Shown: positions 9,092-19,713, counted from the stretch's first letter. The stretch: 64,000 nt of DNA from Cyanobium sp. PLM2.Bin73 (GCA_007694915.1 REEV01000133.1:44403-108402), one strand, 5' to 3'. The notes: generated by a model from the sequence alone, not told the origin. Translations and numbers: made by a program.

Positions 9092-9128
9092 AGCCGCGAA
9101 TCTGACGGTCAGAACCCTAAGCAGGTTG

Positions 9129-9150
9129 AGCGCTGCAGGACTGCAGCGCT
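9129..9150. other. Near-perfect hairpin downstream of cpcL
   Basis: AGCGCTGCAG (9129-9138) and CTGCAGCGCT (9141-9150) are exact inverted copies separated by two bases. It lies 38 bases past the cpcL stop. No T-run follows on either strand, so it is not a classical terminator; it may protect the cpcL 3' end or bind a protein. Confidence 0.6.
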
Positions 9151-9187
9151 GAGGATCCCGTGACCGTCGCAGATCCGGCTGCCGGCC

Positions 9188-9952
9188 TCAGCCCTGGCCC
9201 CCGGTGCTGAGCATGGCGGCGGCCGTCCACAGCAGGATGCCGGTGACGATGAAGCCGCCGGTGGCCACGATGTTCTGCCAGATCCGCCGAACCTGCGGGG
9301 TGGGCTGGTTGGCCAGCCAGGCGGGCCGGGGCCAGCCGGCTCCGGGAGTCCAGCCACCGGAGCCGCCGGCCGGGGCGCGGCGGGCCATCACATCGCGCCA
9401 GTAGGCGTCGTAGCGGGGAGCCTGCTGGTTGAAGGGCATCGCGCCCACCGCCCGGCCGGCCAGCACCCGCGAGCGCTGGTAGGGCACCTGGTCTTCCCCG
9501 AAGGTCTCCAGATACTCCGGCGAGTCGATCAGAGCATCGATGAAGGCCGGCAGGCCCTGTTGGGCGATCACGATCGACCAGCGGATGCGCTCCTCGTCGC
9601 CATAGACGGGACGGCCCAGCACCCGGCCCACCACCTGCTCCACCACCCGGTAGTTGCTGTTGCAGCGGTAGAAATCGTCGCGGAACTTGTCGGAGAGCAA
9701 CAGCCCCCGGATGAAGCCGCGCATGGTGATCTGACCGCTGCGCAGGCGCATCTCCAGCACCGGATCCCGGTCGACGCTGAAGGCATGGAAGAAGATCTGG
9801 CGGTAGGCCTGCTCGATCAGCCCATCACTGGTGGGGCAGTCGCCGGTCAGGTTCACCGGCGACTGCCGGGGGGTCTCGTCACCAGCAGGCAGGAAGTTGG
9901 CCACGCGGGCATTGATCGCCGTCGGGCGGGTGTCGAGCAGAGGCAGGGCCAT
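9188..9952 (-). CDS. cpcL: Membrane-anchored phycobilisome rod linker CpcL (CpcG2 type)
   Basis: A 254-residue linker. Residues about 15-180 form the phycobilisome linker domain (IEQAYRQIFFHAF, ITMRGFIRGLLLSDKFR, VGRVLGRPVYGDEE). Residues about 228-248 form one hydrophobic helix (GGFIVTGILLWTAAAML) absent from ordinary rod-core linker CpcG1. In Synechocystis this form, CpcG2/CpcL, anchors a rod-only phycobilisome in the thylakoid and passes light energy to photosystem I, in association with the NDH-1 complex. The region between domain and anchor is Gly/Pro/Trp-rich. A TACGGT -10 element lies 30 bases upstream. No other phycobiliprotein gene is in the window. Confidence 0.88.
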   Translation of the reverse strand: MALPLLDTRPTAINARVANFLPAGDETPRQSPVNLTGDCPTSDGLIEQAYRQIFFHAFSVDRDPVLEMRLRSGQITMRGFIRGLLLSDKFRDDFYRCNSNYRVVEQVVGRVLGRPVYGDEERIRWSIVIAQQGLPAFIDALIDSPEYLETFGEDQVPYQRSRVLAGRAVGAMPFNQQAPRYDAYWRDVMARRAPAGGSGGWTPGAGWPRPAWLANQPTPQVRRIWQNIVATGGFIVTGILLWTAAAMLSTGGQG

Positions 9953-9982
9953 GACAGGGGAAAAGGTTCACCATCTGGGCGG

Positions 9983-9988
9983 ACCGTA
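9983..9988 (-). promoter_or_regulatory. Candidate -10 element for cpcL
   Basis: On the minus strand the sequence GGTGAATACGGTC holds TACGGT, a TAnnnT type -10 box, about 30 bases before the cpcL ATG. Nearly the same sequence precedes cysT and tRNA-Lys in this window. No good -35 hexamer is visible here. Confidence 0.4.
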
Positions 9989-10104
9989 TTCACCTGCCCC
10001 GCCCGCCACCGCGGCCGCGGCGACAACCCTCACACAAGTTCACCACCGTCGGGGCCCCGGCAGCCCGGCTGATCGACGCGGCCCCCGAGCGGGTCTGACT
10101 CAAA

Positions 10105-12531
10105 TCAGGCCTGAAGCCCCCAGCGCCAGTGGGTGATGGCGGGGTCGTCCATGCCGTGCTCGTGGGCATAGGCGCGGTGGCCGAGGATCGCCTCCTTCAT
10201 CCGCTCCTTGATGTGGGCGGCCCGTGAGCCCAGCCCAGGTACGCGATCGATCACATCGATCACCAGATTGTAGCGATCGATCTGGTTGTTCATCGCCAGC
10301 TCCAGGGGCGTGTTGATGTTGCCCTTCTCCTTGTAGCCGCGCACGTGGATGTTGGCGTGGTTGGTGCGGTGGTAGGTGAGGCGGTGGATCAGCCACGGAT
10401 AGCCGTGGAAGTTGAACATCACCGGCTTGTTGGTGGTGAACAGGGTGTCGAAGTCACGGTCGCTCAGGCCGTGGGGATGCTCGTCGGGACTGGTGAGGGC
10501 GAACAGTTTCACCACATTCAGCACCCGGATCTTGAGACTGGGGATCTCCCGCCGCAGGATCTCCACCGCCGCCAGGGTCTCCTTGGTGGGAATGTCGCCG
10601 GCGCAGGCCATCACCACATCCGGCTCATCCGGCTCGGTGCCGCAGTCGTCGTTGCTGGCCCAGCTCCAGAGGCCGATGCCCTTGGCCACGTGGGCGCGGG
10701 CCTGCTCCAGGGTGAGGTACTGCAGGTGCTTCTGTTTGTCGCTCACGATGATGTTGCACACGTTCGGCTCCTGCAGGGCCAGCTCCGCCACCGCCAGCAG
10801 GCAGTTGGCGTCAGCGGGCAGGTACACCCGCACCACCTCACCGCTCTTGTTGCCGGCCAGGTCGATGAAGCCGGGATCCTGGTGGGTGAAACCATTGTGA
10901 TCCTGTCGCCACACCGTGGAGGAGATCAGGCAGTTCCAGGGCCCGATCGGCGCCCGCCAGGGAGCGTGGTGGATGCAGCTCTCCAGCCACTTGGCGTGCT
11001 GGTTGAACATCGAGGCGATCACGTGGGCGAAGGCCTCGTAGGTGTGGAAGAAGCCGTAGCGGCCGGTGAGCAGATAGCCCTCCATCATTCCCACCAGGGT
11101 GTGCTCGCTGAGCATCTCCACCACGCGGCCGGAGCGGGCCAGCTCACTGCCGTTGAGGTCTTCGGGCAGGAAGTCTTCCATCCACACCTTCTTGCTGCGC
11201 TCATAGATCGCCTGGAGGCGGTTGGAGGCTGTTTCATCGGGTCCGAACACCCGCAGGGAATCGGGGTTGAGGCCGATGGCGTCGCGCAGCAGTTCACCCA
11301 GGGGATAGGTGTTCTCCGCCTCGATCTGGCCCGGGGCCTCGATGGCCACGGCGTAGGTTTCGATCGGCGGCAGGTGCAGCTTGTGGCGCAGCAGGCCGCC
11401 GTTGGCGTGGGGGTTGGAGCCCATGCGCCGGTGACCCTGCGGAGAGAGCTCCTGCAGCTCGGGGACGAGGGTGCCGTTGGCGTCGAAGAGTTCCTCGGGC
11501 CGGTAGCTCTTCATCCACGCTTCCAGCATCTGCAACTGGGCGGGATTACCCTGGGCAGCCGGCAGGGGCACCTGGTGGGCGCGCCAGAAGTTCTCGATCT
11601 TCTTGTCGCCCAGGGACGCAGGCCCGGTCCACCCCTTGGGGGAACGCAGCACGATCATCGGCCAGGAGGGCCGCGCCACGTTGTTGGGGTCGCTGCTGGC
11701 GCGGGCTTCGGCCCGGATGGCCAGGATGCTGCCGATGGCGGCGTCCATGGCGGCTGCCATGGCGGCGTGCATGGCCATCGGCTCGCTGCCCTCCACGAAG
11801 ATCGGTTCCCAGCCGTAGCCGCGCATCAGGCTGGCCAGCTCCTCGCGCGGGATGCGGGCCAGCAGGGTGGGGTTGGCGATCTTGTAGCCGTTCAGGTGCA
11901 GCACCGGCAGCACGGCGCCGTCGCTGATCGGGTTGAGAAACTTGTTGATGTGCCAGCTGGTGGCCAGGGGCCCGGTTTCGGCCTCACCGTCGCCCACGCA
12001 GGCGATGGCGATCAGCTCGGGACTGTCAAACACCGCCCCGCAGGCGTGGGAGAGCACGTAGCCCAGTTCGCCGCCCTCGTGGATGGAGCCGGGGGTTTCC
12101 GGCGTGCAGTGGCTGCCGATGTGGCCCGGGAACGAGAACTGCTTCATGAACCGCTGCATGCCCACAGCGTCCTGCGACTTATCCGGATAGATCTCGCTGT
12201 AGGAGCCATCCAGATAGGTGGGCGCCAGTACCCCGGGGGCGCCATGGCCGGGGCCGGACAGATAGATCATGTCCAGGTCGTGGCGGCGGATCAACCGGTT
12301 GGCGTGGGCCCAGATGAAGGACTGGCCGGGACTGGACCCCCAGTGCCCCAGCAGGCGGCTCTTGATGTGCTCGGGGCGCAGTGGCTCGCGCAGCAACGGA
12401 TTGTCGCGTAGGTAGATCATTCCCACCGCCAGGTAGTTGGCGGCCCGCCACCAGGCGTCGATCGTCTGCAGCTCCTCGTGGCTGGCCGGCATGGGCGCCA
12501 CTGTGGCGGTGGGCTGGAGGGTTGTGGTCAT
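10105..12531 (-). CDS. xfp: Phosphoketolase (xylulose-5-P / fructose-6-P)
   Basis: An 808-residue thiamine diphosphate enzyme of full family length. Signatures visible are [11 protein letters not shown] near residue 95 and the TPP-binding [14 protein letters not shown] near residue 180. The C-terminal domain contains the family's GYPWLIHRL segment. It splits xylulose 5-phosphate or fructose 6-phosphate with phosphate to give acetyl phosphate plus a triose or tetrose phosphate, bypassing decarboxylation by pyruvate dehydrogenase. In cyanobacteria it supplies acetate units from Calvin-cycle sugars. The ATG at 12531 starts a Thr-rich tail; the downstream MPASHEEL is an alternative. Acetate kinase and phosphotransacetylase are not adjacent. 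Confidence 0.96.
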   Translation of the reverse strand: MTTTLQPTATVAPMPASHEELQTIDAWWRAANYLAVGMIYLRDNPLLREPLRPEHIKSRLLGHWGSSPGQSFIWAHANRLIRRHDLDMIYLSGPGHGAPGVLAPTYLDGSYSEIYPDKSQDAVGMQRFMKQFSFPGHIGSHCTPETPGSIHEGGELGYVLSHACGAVFDSPELIAIACVGDGEAETGPLATSWHINKFLNPISDGAVLPVLHLNGYKIANPTLLARIPREELASLMRGYGWEPIFVEGSEPMAMHAAMAAAMDAAIGSILAIRAEARASSDPNNVARPSWPMIVLRSPKGWTGPASLGDKKIENFWRAHQVPLPAAQGNPAQLQMLEAWMKSYRPEELFDANGTLVPELQELSPQGHRRMGSNPHANGGLLRHKLHLPPIETYAVAIEAPGQIEAENTYPLGELLRDAIGLNPDSLRVFGPDETASNRLQAIYERSKKVWMEDFLPEDLNGSELARSGRVVEMLSEHTLVGMMEGYLLTGRYGFFHTYEAFAHVIASMFNQHAKWLESCIHHAPWRAPIGPWNCLISSTVWRQDHNGFTHQDPGFIDLAGNKSGEVVRVYLPADANCLLAVAELALQEPNVCNIIVSDKQKHLQYLTLEQARAHVAKGIGLWSWASNDDCGTEPDEPDVVMACAGDIPTKETLAAVEILRREIPSLKIRVLNVVKLFALTSPDEHPHGLSDRDFDTLFTTNKPVMFNFHGYPWLIHRLTYHRTNHANIHVRGYKEKGNINTPLELAMNNQIDRYNLVIDVIDRVPGLGSRAAHIKERMKEAILGHRAYAHEHGMDDPAITHWRWGLQA

Positions 12532-12759
12532 GACCTAGGGAGGTTCGCTAGGAGCAGTATGAACACCTCCGGTTAAGAGCGCCCAAAGAGATGCATGCGG
12601 GTTAGGGTCGCATGACAGGCTTTTGCACCAGCATCAGAATGAGGAGCCAGTGTCACCCATTCCACACCTAGGTCCACACCCAGGAAGAGGGCATGGTGCA
12701 TGTAAAGCTGATCCGCCCAGGCAGAGCGAGGCAAAGCGAGAGCGGCGGCCTCTAAAATC

Positions 12760-12797
12760 GTTACTCAATAACGTTATTCAATAAGAGTTATTCAATC
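12760..12797. repeat. Three short direct repeats with a 12-bp palindrome, end of Na/Pi gene
   Basis: GTTACTCAATA (12760-12770), GTTATTCAATA (12773-12783) and GTTATTCAAT (12787-12796) follow each other at 13-14 base spacing. Between the first two lies the perfect palindrome AATAACGTTATT (12768-12779). The third copy covers the stop codon of the Na/Pi symporter on the minus strand. The AT content is far above that of the surroundings. Confidence 0.75.
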
Positions 12798-14083
12798 CTC
12801 ATCCGCTTGCCCTCAACTTCTTGTTGCAAAGGCTCGTACACCTCTTTGTTCGCCTCCGCCTCAACAACCTGAGGATTCTTGTAGTCAAAGATTTTCTGCC
12901 CTCCAAACACAATGCCGGGGATCACAAAGAAAACACCAGCAATATATCCAGGCACGATCCAGGGAGAGCGCTTTGCACCATCCGCGAGGGCTTGTGCTGA
13001 GCGCATCGGAAGCCTGTAGAGAGGCGGTATTGAAGCAAACAAGGCAACGCTCAAACCGTTATAGAGCAGGTGAACGATCGCAATCTGCAATGCCACAACC
13101 TGGTAGTCTCCGGTGATTGCAGTGGCGGACATCAGAGCTGTTATGGGGGTGCCAATATTGGCCCCCAGAGTAAAGGGGTAAACCTGGGCAAGCGTGAAGA
13201 TCCCAGCGCCAGCCATGGGCACAATCAGAACGGTTGTAAGGGTCGAGGACTGCACGATCAACGTTGTCACCAAACCAGAAAGAACGGCAAGAGCACCGTT
13301 CTTGCCAATGGCCGCATTAAAGAGACGACGCGCCCTGCCCGTGACAACCTTTTTCAACAAGATGTTGAGCCCGTAGATGACCGCCAAAACAGAAGCCACG
13401 CCAACAACAATCATGACGATGCCATCAATACCCCCTGGAAGCAGCCGGATGACATCACGGATCTCGCTGATCAACGGGCGGGTGATGGCACGGACAACGT
13501 CAAATTTCGATACCGAAAGATCGTCAGAACCCTGAAACAAATTAGCCAGATATCCCGAGAGCTGCTCTAAAGGGTGAAACAATAATTCCAGAGGCAGAAA
13601 GAGGCAGATGGTAAATAGATTAAAGAAGTCGTGAACTGTTGCCGCTGAAAAAGAACGGTTGAAAGCATCGCTATCTTTGATGTTGCCAAGTGCCGCCAGA
13701 GTGTTGGTTACGGTTGTGCCCATGTTGGAGCCCATGATCATGGGAATCGCGATGGCAATGGGCAAACCGCCGCCCACCAGGCCCACGATCACCGACGTCA
13801 CCGCACTCGATGATTGAACCAATGCTGTTGCCAGAACGCCGAGAATCACGCCAACAAGGGGATTGTTGGCAAACTCGAAGATTGCAGCAGCCCCATCTGA
13901 GCCACCCGACACGGCTCGGAAGCCTTGGCTGAGGACACCCACTGAAATCATCAGCAGGTAAACAAGAACGATAATCGTGAGCCACTGCGCCCACAGCAGA
14001 GTGCTGCTCGTTTGTCCTGAGACACCTCCTGGCCCATCTCCAGGCCTGGTCGTTCCGTTGTAGCCCTTGACGTCAGTGCTCAT
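12788..14083 (-). CDS. Na+/phosphate symporter (NptA / Na_Pi_cotrans family)
   Basis: A 431-residue membrane protein with the family's duplicated core: ALVQSSSAVTSVIVG with NMGTTVTNTLAALGN in the first half, and LIVQSSTLTTVLIVP with ANIGTPITALMS in the second. The QSSS/QSST motifs are the sodium-phosphate binding hairpins of the type II symporters. It carries no C-terminal PhoU domain, unlike many bacterial homologues. The ATG at 14083 is preferred to a TTG four codons upstream. The gene is much less GC-rich than its neighbours, which suggests horizontal acquisition. Confidence 0.88.
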   Translation of the reverse strand: MSTDVKGYNGTTRPGDGPGGVSGQTSSTLLWAQWLTIIVLVYLLMISVGVLSQGFRAVSGGSDGAAAIFEFANNPLVGVILGVLATALVQSSSAVTSVIVGLVGGGLPIAIAIPMIMGSNMGTTVTNTLAALGNIKDSDAFNRSFSAATVHDFFNLFTICLFLPLELLFHPLEQLSGYLANLFQGSDDLSVSKFDVVRAITRPLISEIRDVIRLLPGGIDGIVMIVVGVASVLAVIYGLNILLKKVVTGRARRLFNAAIGKNGALAVLSGLVTTLIVQSSTLTTVLIVPMAGAGIFTLAQVYPFTLGANIGTPITALMSATAITGDYQVVALQIAIVHLLYNGLSVALFASIPPLYRLPMRSAQALADGAKRSPWIVPGYIAGVFFVIPGIVFGGQKIFDYKNPQVVEAEANKEVYEPLQQEVEGKRMRIE

Positions 14084-14510
14084 CGGCCAAGCCAAACAGA
14101 AGGGGCGCCAATCATGAGCTATTGATGCCGGGACACGGTTAAGAGCCTGATAAGGGAAACCGGCTCAAGCTGCTTGCTTTGTTGTGTTCTCCGCTACAGG
14201 GCCACAAGACATTGACAAGCTGAATTTCGGGGCCAGAAGTCTGATGATTTTCAGACACCGTCGCCACCGAATCGGGATAACCCCAAAGATTCAACTGGGA
14301 GCAAGGGTGGATCAGCTGCTGTGCGCTCTGCTCAATCAGAATCAGAATGCCATCATCATGACTACCCGTTCGCCGCCAGGAGATGGATTGATAGGATCGC
14401 ACTGCTTCGCGGAAACCTTCGTGCACATCTTGATGAAAGTCTCAGTGGAACTAACTACCAGCCTTATAGTCGGCGCACTGGGAAATAAGAACGCGCCATC
14501 CAACTAACGC
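14084..14510. other. Lower-GC intergenic region between divergent membrane-protein genes
   Basis: About 430 bases separate the divergent Na/Pi symporter and the DUF1576 gene. Open frames of about 100 codons exist on both strands but show no domain, ribosome site or sensible codon use. Both promoters should lie here; I see no clear consensus elements. Confidence 0.5.
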
Positions 14511-15845
14511 ATGCTTTCATCATCCCATTACACATCGATTTCAGCGCTGATGAGCCGAGCACCGATCACCCCGGAGCCAGCAGCAACGAACTTCAGCCAG
14601 GACAGGCTGATCCTCGCGATTGTCGCCGCCTATGCGGCAGCGTTCATCGCCTTCGGTTTGGCCATTGATGGGCCAGGCGAGGTGGTTCGTGGTATCGCCG
14701 CGATCCTCACCTCTCGCGACACCCTGCTCACCGATTACTTCGGCATCGGCGGAATCGGCGGGAGCCTGGTGCACACCGGGATTCTGACGCTACTGGCCTG
14801 TGCCCTCTATCACCACGTGCGCGCGCCCATCGGTGGAGCGTCGTTGGCCTGTCTGTTTCTACTGCTCGGCTTCGGCCTGTTCGGCAAGAACCTGCTGAAT
14901 GTGTGGTTCATCATTGCCGGAGTATGGATCTATGCTCGATTTCGAGGCGAACCCTTCGCAAAGCACATCAATACGGCGTTCTTCGGAGCCGCGTTGGCAC
15001 CTGTCGTCACAGAGATTTTATTCAGTACGGTTCTGCCCACTGCCGTCAGTCTGCCTCTGGCCGTGGCCACCGGTCTCCTGATCAGCTTCATTCTGCCGCC
15101 GGCAGCAGCACAGCTCTCCAAGGCACACATGGGGTTTGCGCTCTATAACGTGGGCTTCACTGCTGGCCTCATTGGTGTGTTGGTCGTTGCGCTGTTGACA
15201 TCCTATGACCTTGTGCCGAAGCCGGTCTTCATTTGGACCACAGGGAACAACCTTCAGCTCGGTGTCTTCATGGGTGGGATGTTGCTGTCGTTGATGATGC
15301 TCGGCCTGGCAATCGACAGGCGTGCGCCAGTCAGGCTCAAAGCTGTGCTGCGTTCATCCGGACAGGCGCCCAGTGACTTCATCGCCCTGGCGGGGCTGGG
15401 TGCGACACTGCTGAACATTGGTCTCACTGGCTTGCTGGCGATGGTCTACATCCTCGCCATCGGTGGCGATATCAATGGACCGGTGATTGCAGGCTTGCTC
15501 TCCGTTGCAGGGTTTGGAGCCTTTGGAAAGCATCCGTTCAACATCACGCCGGTCATGGTGGGCGTGGTGCTTGGTTCTGTGGCAAAACCATGGGGAATTG
15601 CCGATCCAGCCATCCAGCTCGCTGCACTGTTTTCCACCAACCTGGCGCCGGTTTCAGGGCACTTCGGTTGGCGCTGGGGAACCCTGGCGGGTTACGTTCA
15701 TTCCTCTGCAGCGCTCAGTGTTGGCCCTGTGCACGGTGGGCTCAATCTCTACAACAACGGCTTTGCCTCGGGGATCGTGGCCTCCGTGCTGGTGCCCGTG
15801 ATCATCGCCATCAACGAGGCTCAGAAACGGCGTCGGCAACCCTGA
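14511..15845 (+). CDS. DUF1576 family integral membrane protein
   Basis: A 444-residue polytopic membrane protein with two related halves. Each half contains a G-F-G-x-F-G-K-x-x-x-N segment (GFGLFGKNLLNVW near residue 122 and GFGAFGKHPFNITP near residue 338). This repeated pattern matches my memory of DUF1576, a family best known from Firmicutes with no established function. A transporter role is inferred only from the topology. The ATG at 14511 gives a 30-residue hydrophilic lead; MSRAPITPEP 13 codons later is an alternative. Base composition is lower in GC than the chromosome around it, like the divergent Na/Pi symporter. Confidence 0.75.
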   Translation: MLSSSHYTSISALMSRAPITPEPAATNFSQDRLILAIVAAYAAAFIAFGLAIDGPGEVVRGIAAILTSRDTLLTDYFGIGGIGGSLVHTGILTLLACALYHHVRAPIGGASLACLFLLLGFGLFGKNLLNVWFIIAGVWIYARFRGEPFAKHINTAFFGAALAPVVTEILFSTVLPTAVSLPLAVATGLLISFILPPAAAQLSKAHMGFALYNVGFTAGLIGVLVVALLTSYDLVPKPVFIWTTGNNLQLGVFMGGMLLSLMMLGLAIDRRAPVRLKAVLRSSGQAPSDFIALAGLGATLLNIGLTGLLAMVYILAIGGDINGPVIAGLLSVAGFGAFGKHPFNITPVMVGVVLGSVAKPWGIADPAIQLAALFSTNLAPVSGHFGWRWGTLAGYVHSSAALSVGPVHGGLNLYNNGFASGIVASVLVPVIIAINEAQKRRRQP

Positions 15846-15851
15846 GTGGCA

Positions 15852-16076
15852 TCAGGCGGCATGAGGATGCCCTTCTGCGTTCATGCCCTCTGCCGCAGTG
15901 GGCGAACGCAGGCTGCGGCGACGTGGCTGCGCCGCCAGCAGCCGCCGTTCGGAATACGGGTCGAGCACGACATGCACCGGCCGCTGCCGGCGATCCTGAT
16001 AAGTCCCGAACTCCACTCCCTCGGGAACAACGGTGAGCTGACGGATGGAACCGTCACGAAACAGGAACAGGGGCAT
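15852..16076 (-). CDS. Small hypothetical protein, 74 residues
   Basis: Starting at the ATG at 16076 the frame encodes a short protein (MPLFLFRDGSIRQL...) with an Arg-rich C-terminal half. Codon choice (CTG, GTG, CGG, CGC) matches real genes of the region, while the opposite-strand frame does not. No ribosome site is clear, and a longer form to 16160 is possible. No domain is recognised. It sits between the DUF1576 gene and the transketolase-like gene. Confidence 0.4.
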   Translation of the reverse strand: MPLFLFRDGSIRQLTVVPEGVEFGTYQDRRQRPVHVVLDPYSERRLLAAQPRRRSLRSPTAAEGMNAEGHPHAA

Positions 16077-16180
16077 GGAACTGCTGATGCCGAGGCCTGC
16101 ATTACGCCATGCGCTGGGGCAACTGTCCAGGCCAAGGGCATCTGCAATAAGACTTAGCAATCTGTGTCGCTGGCTACCGC

Positions 16181-18100
16181 TCAGGCCAGCAGGCCGCGCA
16201 CGTGGCTGATGATTCCGGCGGAATCGATGCCCTGGTGGGGAAACTGCTCCCAGAGGCCGCCACAGCCCTCCCTCCAGGTGCCCAGATAGCCGTAGCGGGG
16301 GGTGAAGCCGCGCTCCAGCAGCCAGGTGCCGAAACGGCTGCCCAGGCCGGTGCGGCGGTTGAAGCTCTCCACCACCAACACCAAGGGCTGGCGGCCCAGC
16401 TCCGCCAGCAACGCCTCATCCACCACGTTCAGCGTGGCCTTGTTCACCAGGCCCACCTCCAGGCCCTCCTGGCGCAACTGCTCCACGGCGTCGAGGCAGC
16501 GGTAGAGGCTTTCACCGAAGCTCACGATCACCCCGTCGCTGCCGCGCCGCACCCACTCATCACGGCCCGGCTGGAACACGTAGTCCTCGCCGTAGAGGTC
16601 CTGACCCTGCTCATCGAGCAGGTTGGGCACCTTGGAGCGGGTGGAAAACACGAAGCGCAGCCCTGGATCCTCGAACACCGCCCGCACGCAGGCCTTCATC
16701 TGGCCGGCATCGGCCGGGAAGTAGAGCCGGGTGCTGTTGCCCTCCTCAAGGCCGTTGTCGGCGAAGAGGTTGTTGAGGCCGAAGTGGCAGGTGTTGTCGG
16801 CCATGTCGTCGATGCCGGCATGGGAGAAATGGGCCAGCACACTGGCGCCGTTCAGCCGCGCCATGGTGATCTCGGAGATGCACATCTCCAGAAAGGCGCT
16901 GAAGGTGGCGAAGATCCCCTGGCGGCCGCGCTCCATGCCGAAACCGGCGGCGGCGGAGAAATTGGCGCGCTCCATGATGCCGCCACGCACGAACAGCTCC
17001 GGATAGGCCTTGCGGATCTGGGCCAGACCGCAGGAGCCCTCCAGATCGCTGTCCACGCACAGCACCCGTTGCTGACGTTGCTCCGGCGGCAGCCCCGCCA
17101 GGATCTCCACCAGGGTGTCGCCGAACACGTTGCGGTTGGCCTCCATGCGCTCGCCGCTGCCGCGGCGGCCGGTGGGGTTCTCCGGTTTGACGATCGCGCG
17201 CAGGTGGTCGGCGGCCTGCTGGCGGCCCCGCTCCTCGAGATAGGTGATCGCCCGGTCCACCGGAATCACGTCGTGGCCGTGGGTGGAGCCTTCGATGCCG
17301 GCGATGCCCACCGCCATGGGCCGGCGGTTGATCAGGGCCACCGGGCCGTCGCTGAGCACCGCCTGGCGCAGGCGCCGGTGGAGGTCGTCGAGGTCCTCCC
17401 CATCGCCGGCCAGGGTCGCCAGACCATGGCCCGCCAAGGTGCGCTCCAGGTCGTAGCCCGGCATGTAGTCGGAGGGGTGGCCGGCGATCGTCACGTCGTT
17501 GTCGTCGATCAGCAGCTTCACGTTGAGCCCGTGGGCCACGGCGAACCGAGCCGCCTCGGCGTCATCCCCCTCCTGCTGGGCGCCGTCGGAGCCCAGGCAC
17601 ACCAGCACGCGATCGGGATTCGCCAGAGCCACGCCGTTCACGAACGGCCAGAGGTGGCCGAGGCGGCCGGAACTGAAGGCCACCCCGGGGGTGAGGCCCA
17701 GCTCGGGGTGGCCGGGCAGGCGGGCGTGGGCCTCGCGGTAGCGCAGCAGCGCCTCGGCCGGCAGATGGCCCTGCAGCACCGCCATCAGGTATTGGATCGC
17801 CACCCGGTGGCCGGCCTCATCAAAGAAGATCGGCACAAACCGGTCCGGGTTGCCGCGGAAGAGCGCATCCAGCAGCACCACTTCCGGCACCACGTCGTAA
17901 GGCCCGCCGGTGTGCCCGCCCACGCCCCGGGCGGCGCCGGTGGCGGTGAAGAACACGATGGCGTCGCGGCAGAGCTGGATGTTGGCCTGCAGGTCAGCCC
18001 GCTGGCTGGCTGTGAGGCCAGCCTGGGCAAGATCGAGCGACAGCGGCCTGTAGGCCGCAAGATCGATCGGGAAGGTGGCGGGGGGGCTGGTGAGGGTCAT
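16181..18100 (-). CDS. Transketolase-like TPP enzyme (non-canonical paralogue)
   Basis: A 639-residue protein with the transketolase layout: an N-terminal TPP domain ([16 protein letters not shown], then [13 protein letters not shown] with LLIDDND), a central pyrimidine domain with [15 protein letters not shown], and a C-terminal domain. It is somewhat short for transketolase (about 670). The usual GDG of the cofactor site reads SDG, and the second half matches poorly, so it may use different donor or acceptor sugars. The start ATG overlaps the stop of pgi by four bases (ATGA), so both are translated together. Context suggests sugar-phosphate rearrangement after glycogen breakdown. Confidence 0.82.
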   Translation of the reverse strand: MTLTSPPATFPIDLAAYRPLSLDLAQAGLTASQRADLQANIQLCRDAIVFFTATGAARGVGGHTGGPYDVVPEVVLLDALFRGNPDRFVPIFFDEAGHRVAIQYLMAVLQGHLPAEALLRYREAHARLPGHPELGLTPGVAFSSGRLGHLWPFVNGVALANPDRVLVCLGSDGAQQEGDDAEAARFAVAHGLNVKLLIDDNDVTIAGHPSDYMPGYDLERTLAGHGLATLAGDGEDLDDLHRRLRQAVLSDGPVALINRRPMAVGIAGIEGSTHGHDVIPVDRAITYLEERGRQQAADHLRAIVKPENPTGRRGSGERMEANRNVFGDTLVEILAGLPPEQRQQRVLCVDSDLEGSCGLAQIRKAYPELFVRGGIMERANFSAAAGFGMERGRQGIFATFSAFLEMCISEITMARLNGASVLAHFSHAGIDDMADNTCHFGLNNLFADNGLEEGNSTRLYFPADAGQMKACVRAVFEDPGLRFVFSTRSKVPNLLDEQGQDLYGEDYVFQPGRDEWVRRGSDGVIVSFGESLYRCLDAVEQLRQEGLEVGLVNKATLNVVDEALLAELGRQPLVLVVESFNRRTGLGSRFGTWLLERGFTPRYGYLGTWREGCGGLWEQFPHQGIDSAGIISHVRGLLA

Positions 18101-19713
18101 GAACGCAGGGCAGGCTGACGGTGGCGGAAGCGCAGGGAATCGGGGCTGGTGGGATCGCCACTGAGCTCGATCCCGGGGTCATTGGCAGCTCGGTGGCGCA
18201 GCACCTGGTACACAGTTTCAACCCGATCGGCGGCATTGGCATCCGCTGCCAGTTCCTGCAGGGAGCGGGGCGACTCAGCGGCCTTCAGGGCCTCGAGCAC
18301 GCGGGCCTGAAGCGCCAGGATCGTCGCCGCTGCCGTCTTGCCCGCCTCCACGCCCGGCTGGTGATAGGCGTTGATGTTCACCAGCGAGGCGTAGTAGCCC
18401 ACCGCCCGCTCATACAGGGCGATCAGGGCCCCTACCCGCAGGCCATCCACCTTGGGAATGGTGATTGTGATCGACTGGCGGCCGTTCTCATGCAGGGCCT
18501 GGCGGGTGCCCAGCAAAAAGCCGCAGAGGAAATCCCCGCAGGTCACACCAGGCTCCACCTCGATCGAGTCTCCCGAGCGGTCGTCCAGCACCTCGATGAA
18601 GGTGGCGAAGAAGTTGGGGATCCCCTCCCGCAGCTGTTGCACGTAGGCGTGCTGGTCGGTGGATCCCTTGTTGCCGTACACCGCGATGCCCTGATGCACC
18701 ACCTCGCCGTCGAGGTCGCGCTCCTTGCCGAGCGACTCCATCACCAGCTGCTGCAGGTAGCGGCTGAACAGCCGCAGGCTGTCCTTGTAGGGCAACACCA
18801 CCATGTCCCTGCTGCCGCGGCCGCCACCGGCGCCATGCCAGCAGAGAGCGAGCAGGGCCGCCGGATTGCGGCGGATGTCCCGCAGGCGTGTGGCCGCATC
18901 CATCCGCCGTGCCCCCTCCAGCAGGCCGCGGATGTCGATGCCCTGCAGCGCCGCCGGCAGCAGACCCACCGCCGAAAGTTCCGAGGTGCGACCGCCCACC
19001 CAGTCGTGCATGGCAAACCTCGCCAGCCAGTGCTCCTGCCCCGCCAGCTGGTCCAAGCGGCTGCCGGGCATGGTGATCGCCACCGCCTGAGGGGAAAAAT
19101 CGAGCCCCTGCCGCTCGAAGGCCTGCCTCACCTCAAGCATGCCGTTGCGGGGTTCCGGCGTGCCACCGGACTTGCTGGTGACCATTACCAAGATGCTGCT
19201 CAGACGCCCCTGCAGAGCGGCCAGCACCCGATCAATGCCGGCCGGGTCGGTGTTGTCGATGAAGTGGATCGTGAGGGGCGGCTGATCCGGTGCCAGGGCC
19301 GCCGCCACAAACTGGGGTCCCAGAGCCGAGCCGCCGATGCCGATCGCCAGCAAATCGGTGAAGCGCTCGGCCTGGGGCGGGCTGATGCGGCCCTGGTGAA
19401 CATCGGCGGCGAAGCGCTCGATCGCCTCCAGGCCGCCGCTGATCGCCTCGCTGATCTCGGGGCTGGGGGCGCGCTGCGGGTCCCGCAGCCAGTAGTGCCC
19501 CACCATGCGCTGCTCGTCCGGATTGGCGATGGCGCCGGCTTCCAGGGCCTCCATGGCTGCAAAGGCGCGATCGAATGGCTCGGCCAGCTGGTTCACATCC
19601 GCCTCCTCCACGGCCATGCGGCTGGCATCGAGATAGAGATCGAGATCGGGGAGGTGCACCAGCCACTGCTGGTAGCGCTGCCAGGCATCGGTCATGGGAT
19701 GAGCCGCCGGCAC
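18097..19713 (-). CDS. pgi: Glucose-6-phosphate isomerase
   Basis: A 538-residue phosphoglucose isomerase. [13 protein letters not shown] near residue 180 is the sugar-phosphate binding SIS motif, and [17 protein letters not shown] is the family signature. Cyanobacterial Pgi is of this length. It interconverts glucose 6-phosphate and fructose 6-phosphate in the cytosol. It lies 48 bases after the histidine phosphatase gene and overlaps the transketolase-like gene by four bases, so glycogen phosphorylase, phosphatase, Pgi and transketolase form one run of genes. Confidence 0.95.
   Translation of the reverse strand: MPAAHPMTDAWQRYQQWLVHLPDLDLYLDASRMAVEEADVNQLAEPFDRAFAAMEALEAGAIANPDEQRMVGHYWLRDPQRAPSPEISEAISGGLEAIERFAADVHQGRISPPQAERFTDLLAIGIGGSALGPQFVAAALAPDQPPLTIHFIDNTDPAGIDRVLAALQGRLSSILVMVTSKSGGTPEPRNGMLEVRQAFERQGLDFSPQAVAITMPGSRLDQLAGQEHWLARFAMHDWVGGRTSELSAVGLLPAALQGIDIRGLLEGARRMDAATRLRDIRRNPAALLALCWHGAGGGRGSRDMVVLPYKDSLRLFSRYLQQLVMESLGKERDLDGEVVHQGIAVYGNKGSTDQHAYVQQLREGIPNFFATFIEVLDDRSGDSIEVEPGVTCGDFLCGFLLGTRQALHENGRQSITITIPKVDGLRVGALIALYERAVGYYASLVNINAYHQPGVEAGKTAAATILALQARVLEALKAAESPRSLQELAADANAADRVETVYQVLRHRAANDPGIELSGDPTSPDSLRFRHRQPALRS

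Noticed and set aside
9129..9150. Hairpin after cpcL as an intrinsic terminator
   Set aside because: The stem is excellent but no T-run follows on either strand, so it is listed only as a hairpin.
10345..12411. 688-codon plus-strand frame opposite phosphoketolase
   Set aside because: Exact shadow of xfp; His/Gly/Val-rich with no domain or ribosome site.
14184..14507. 107-codon frame before the DUF1576 gene
   Set aside because: No domain, unusual codon use and an equally long frame on the other strand.
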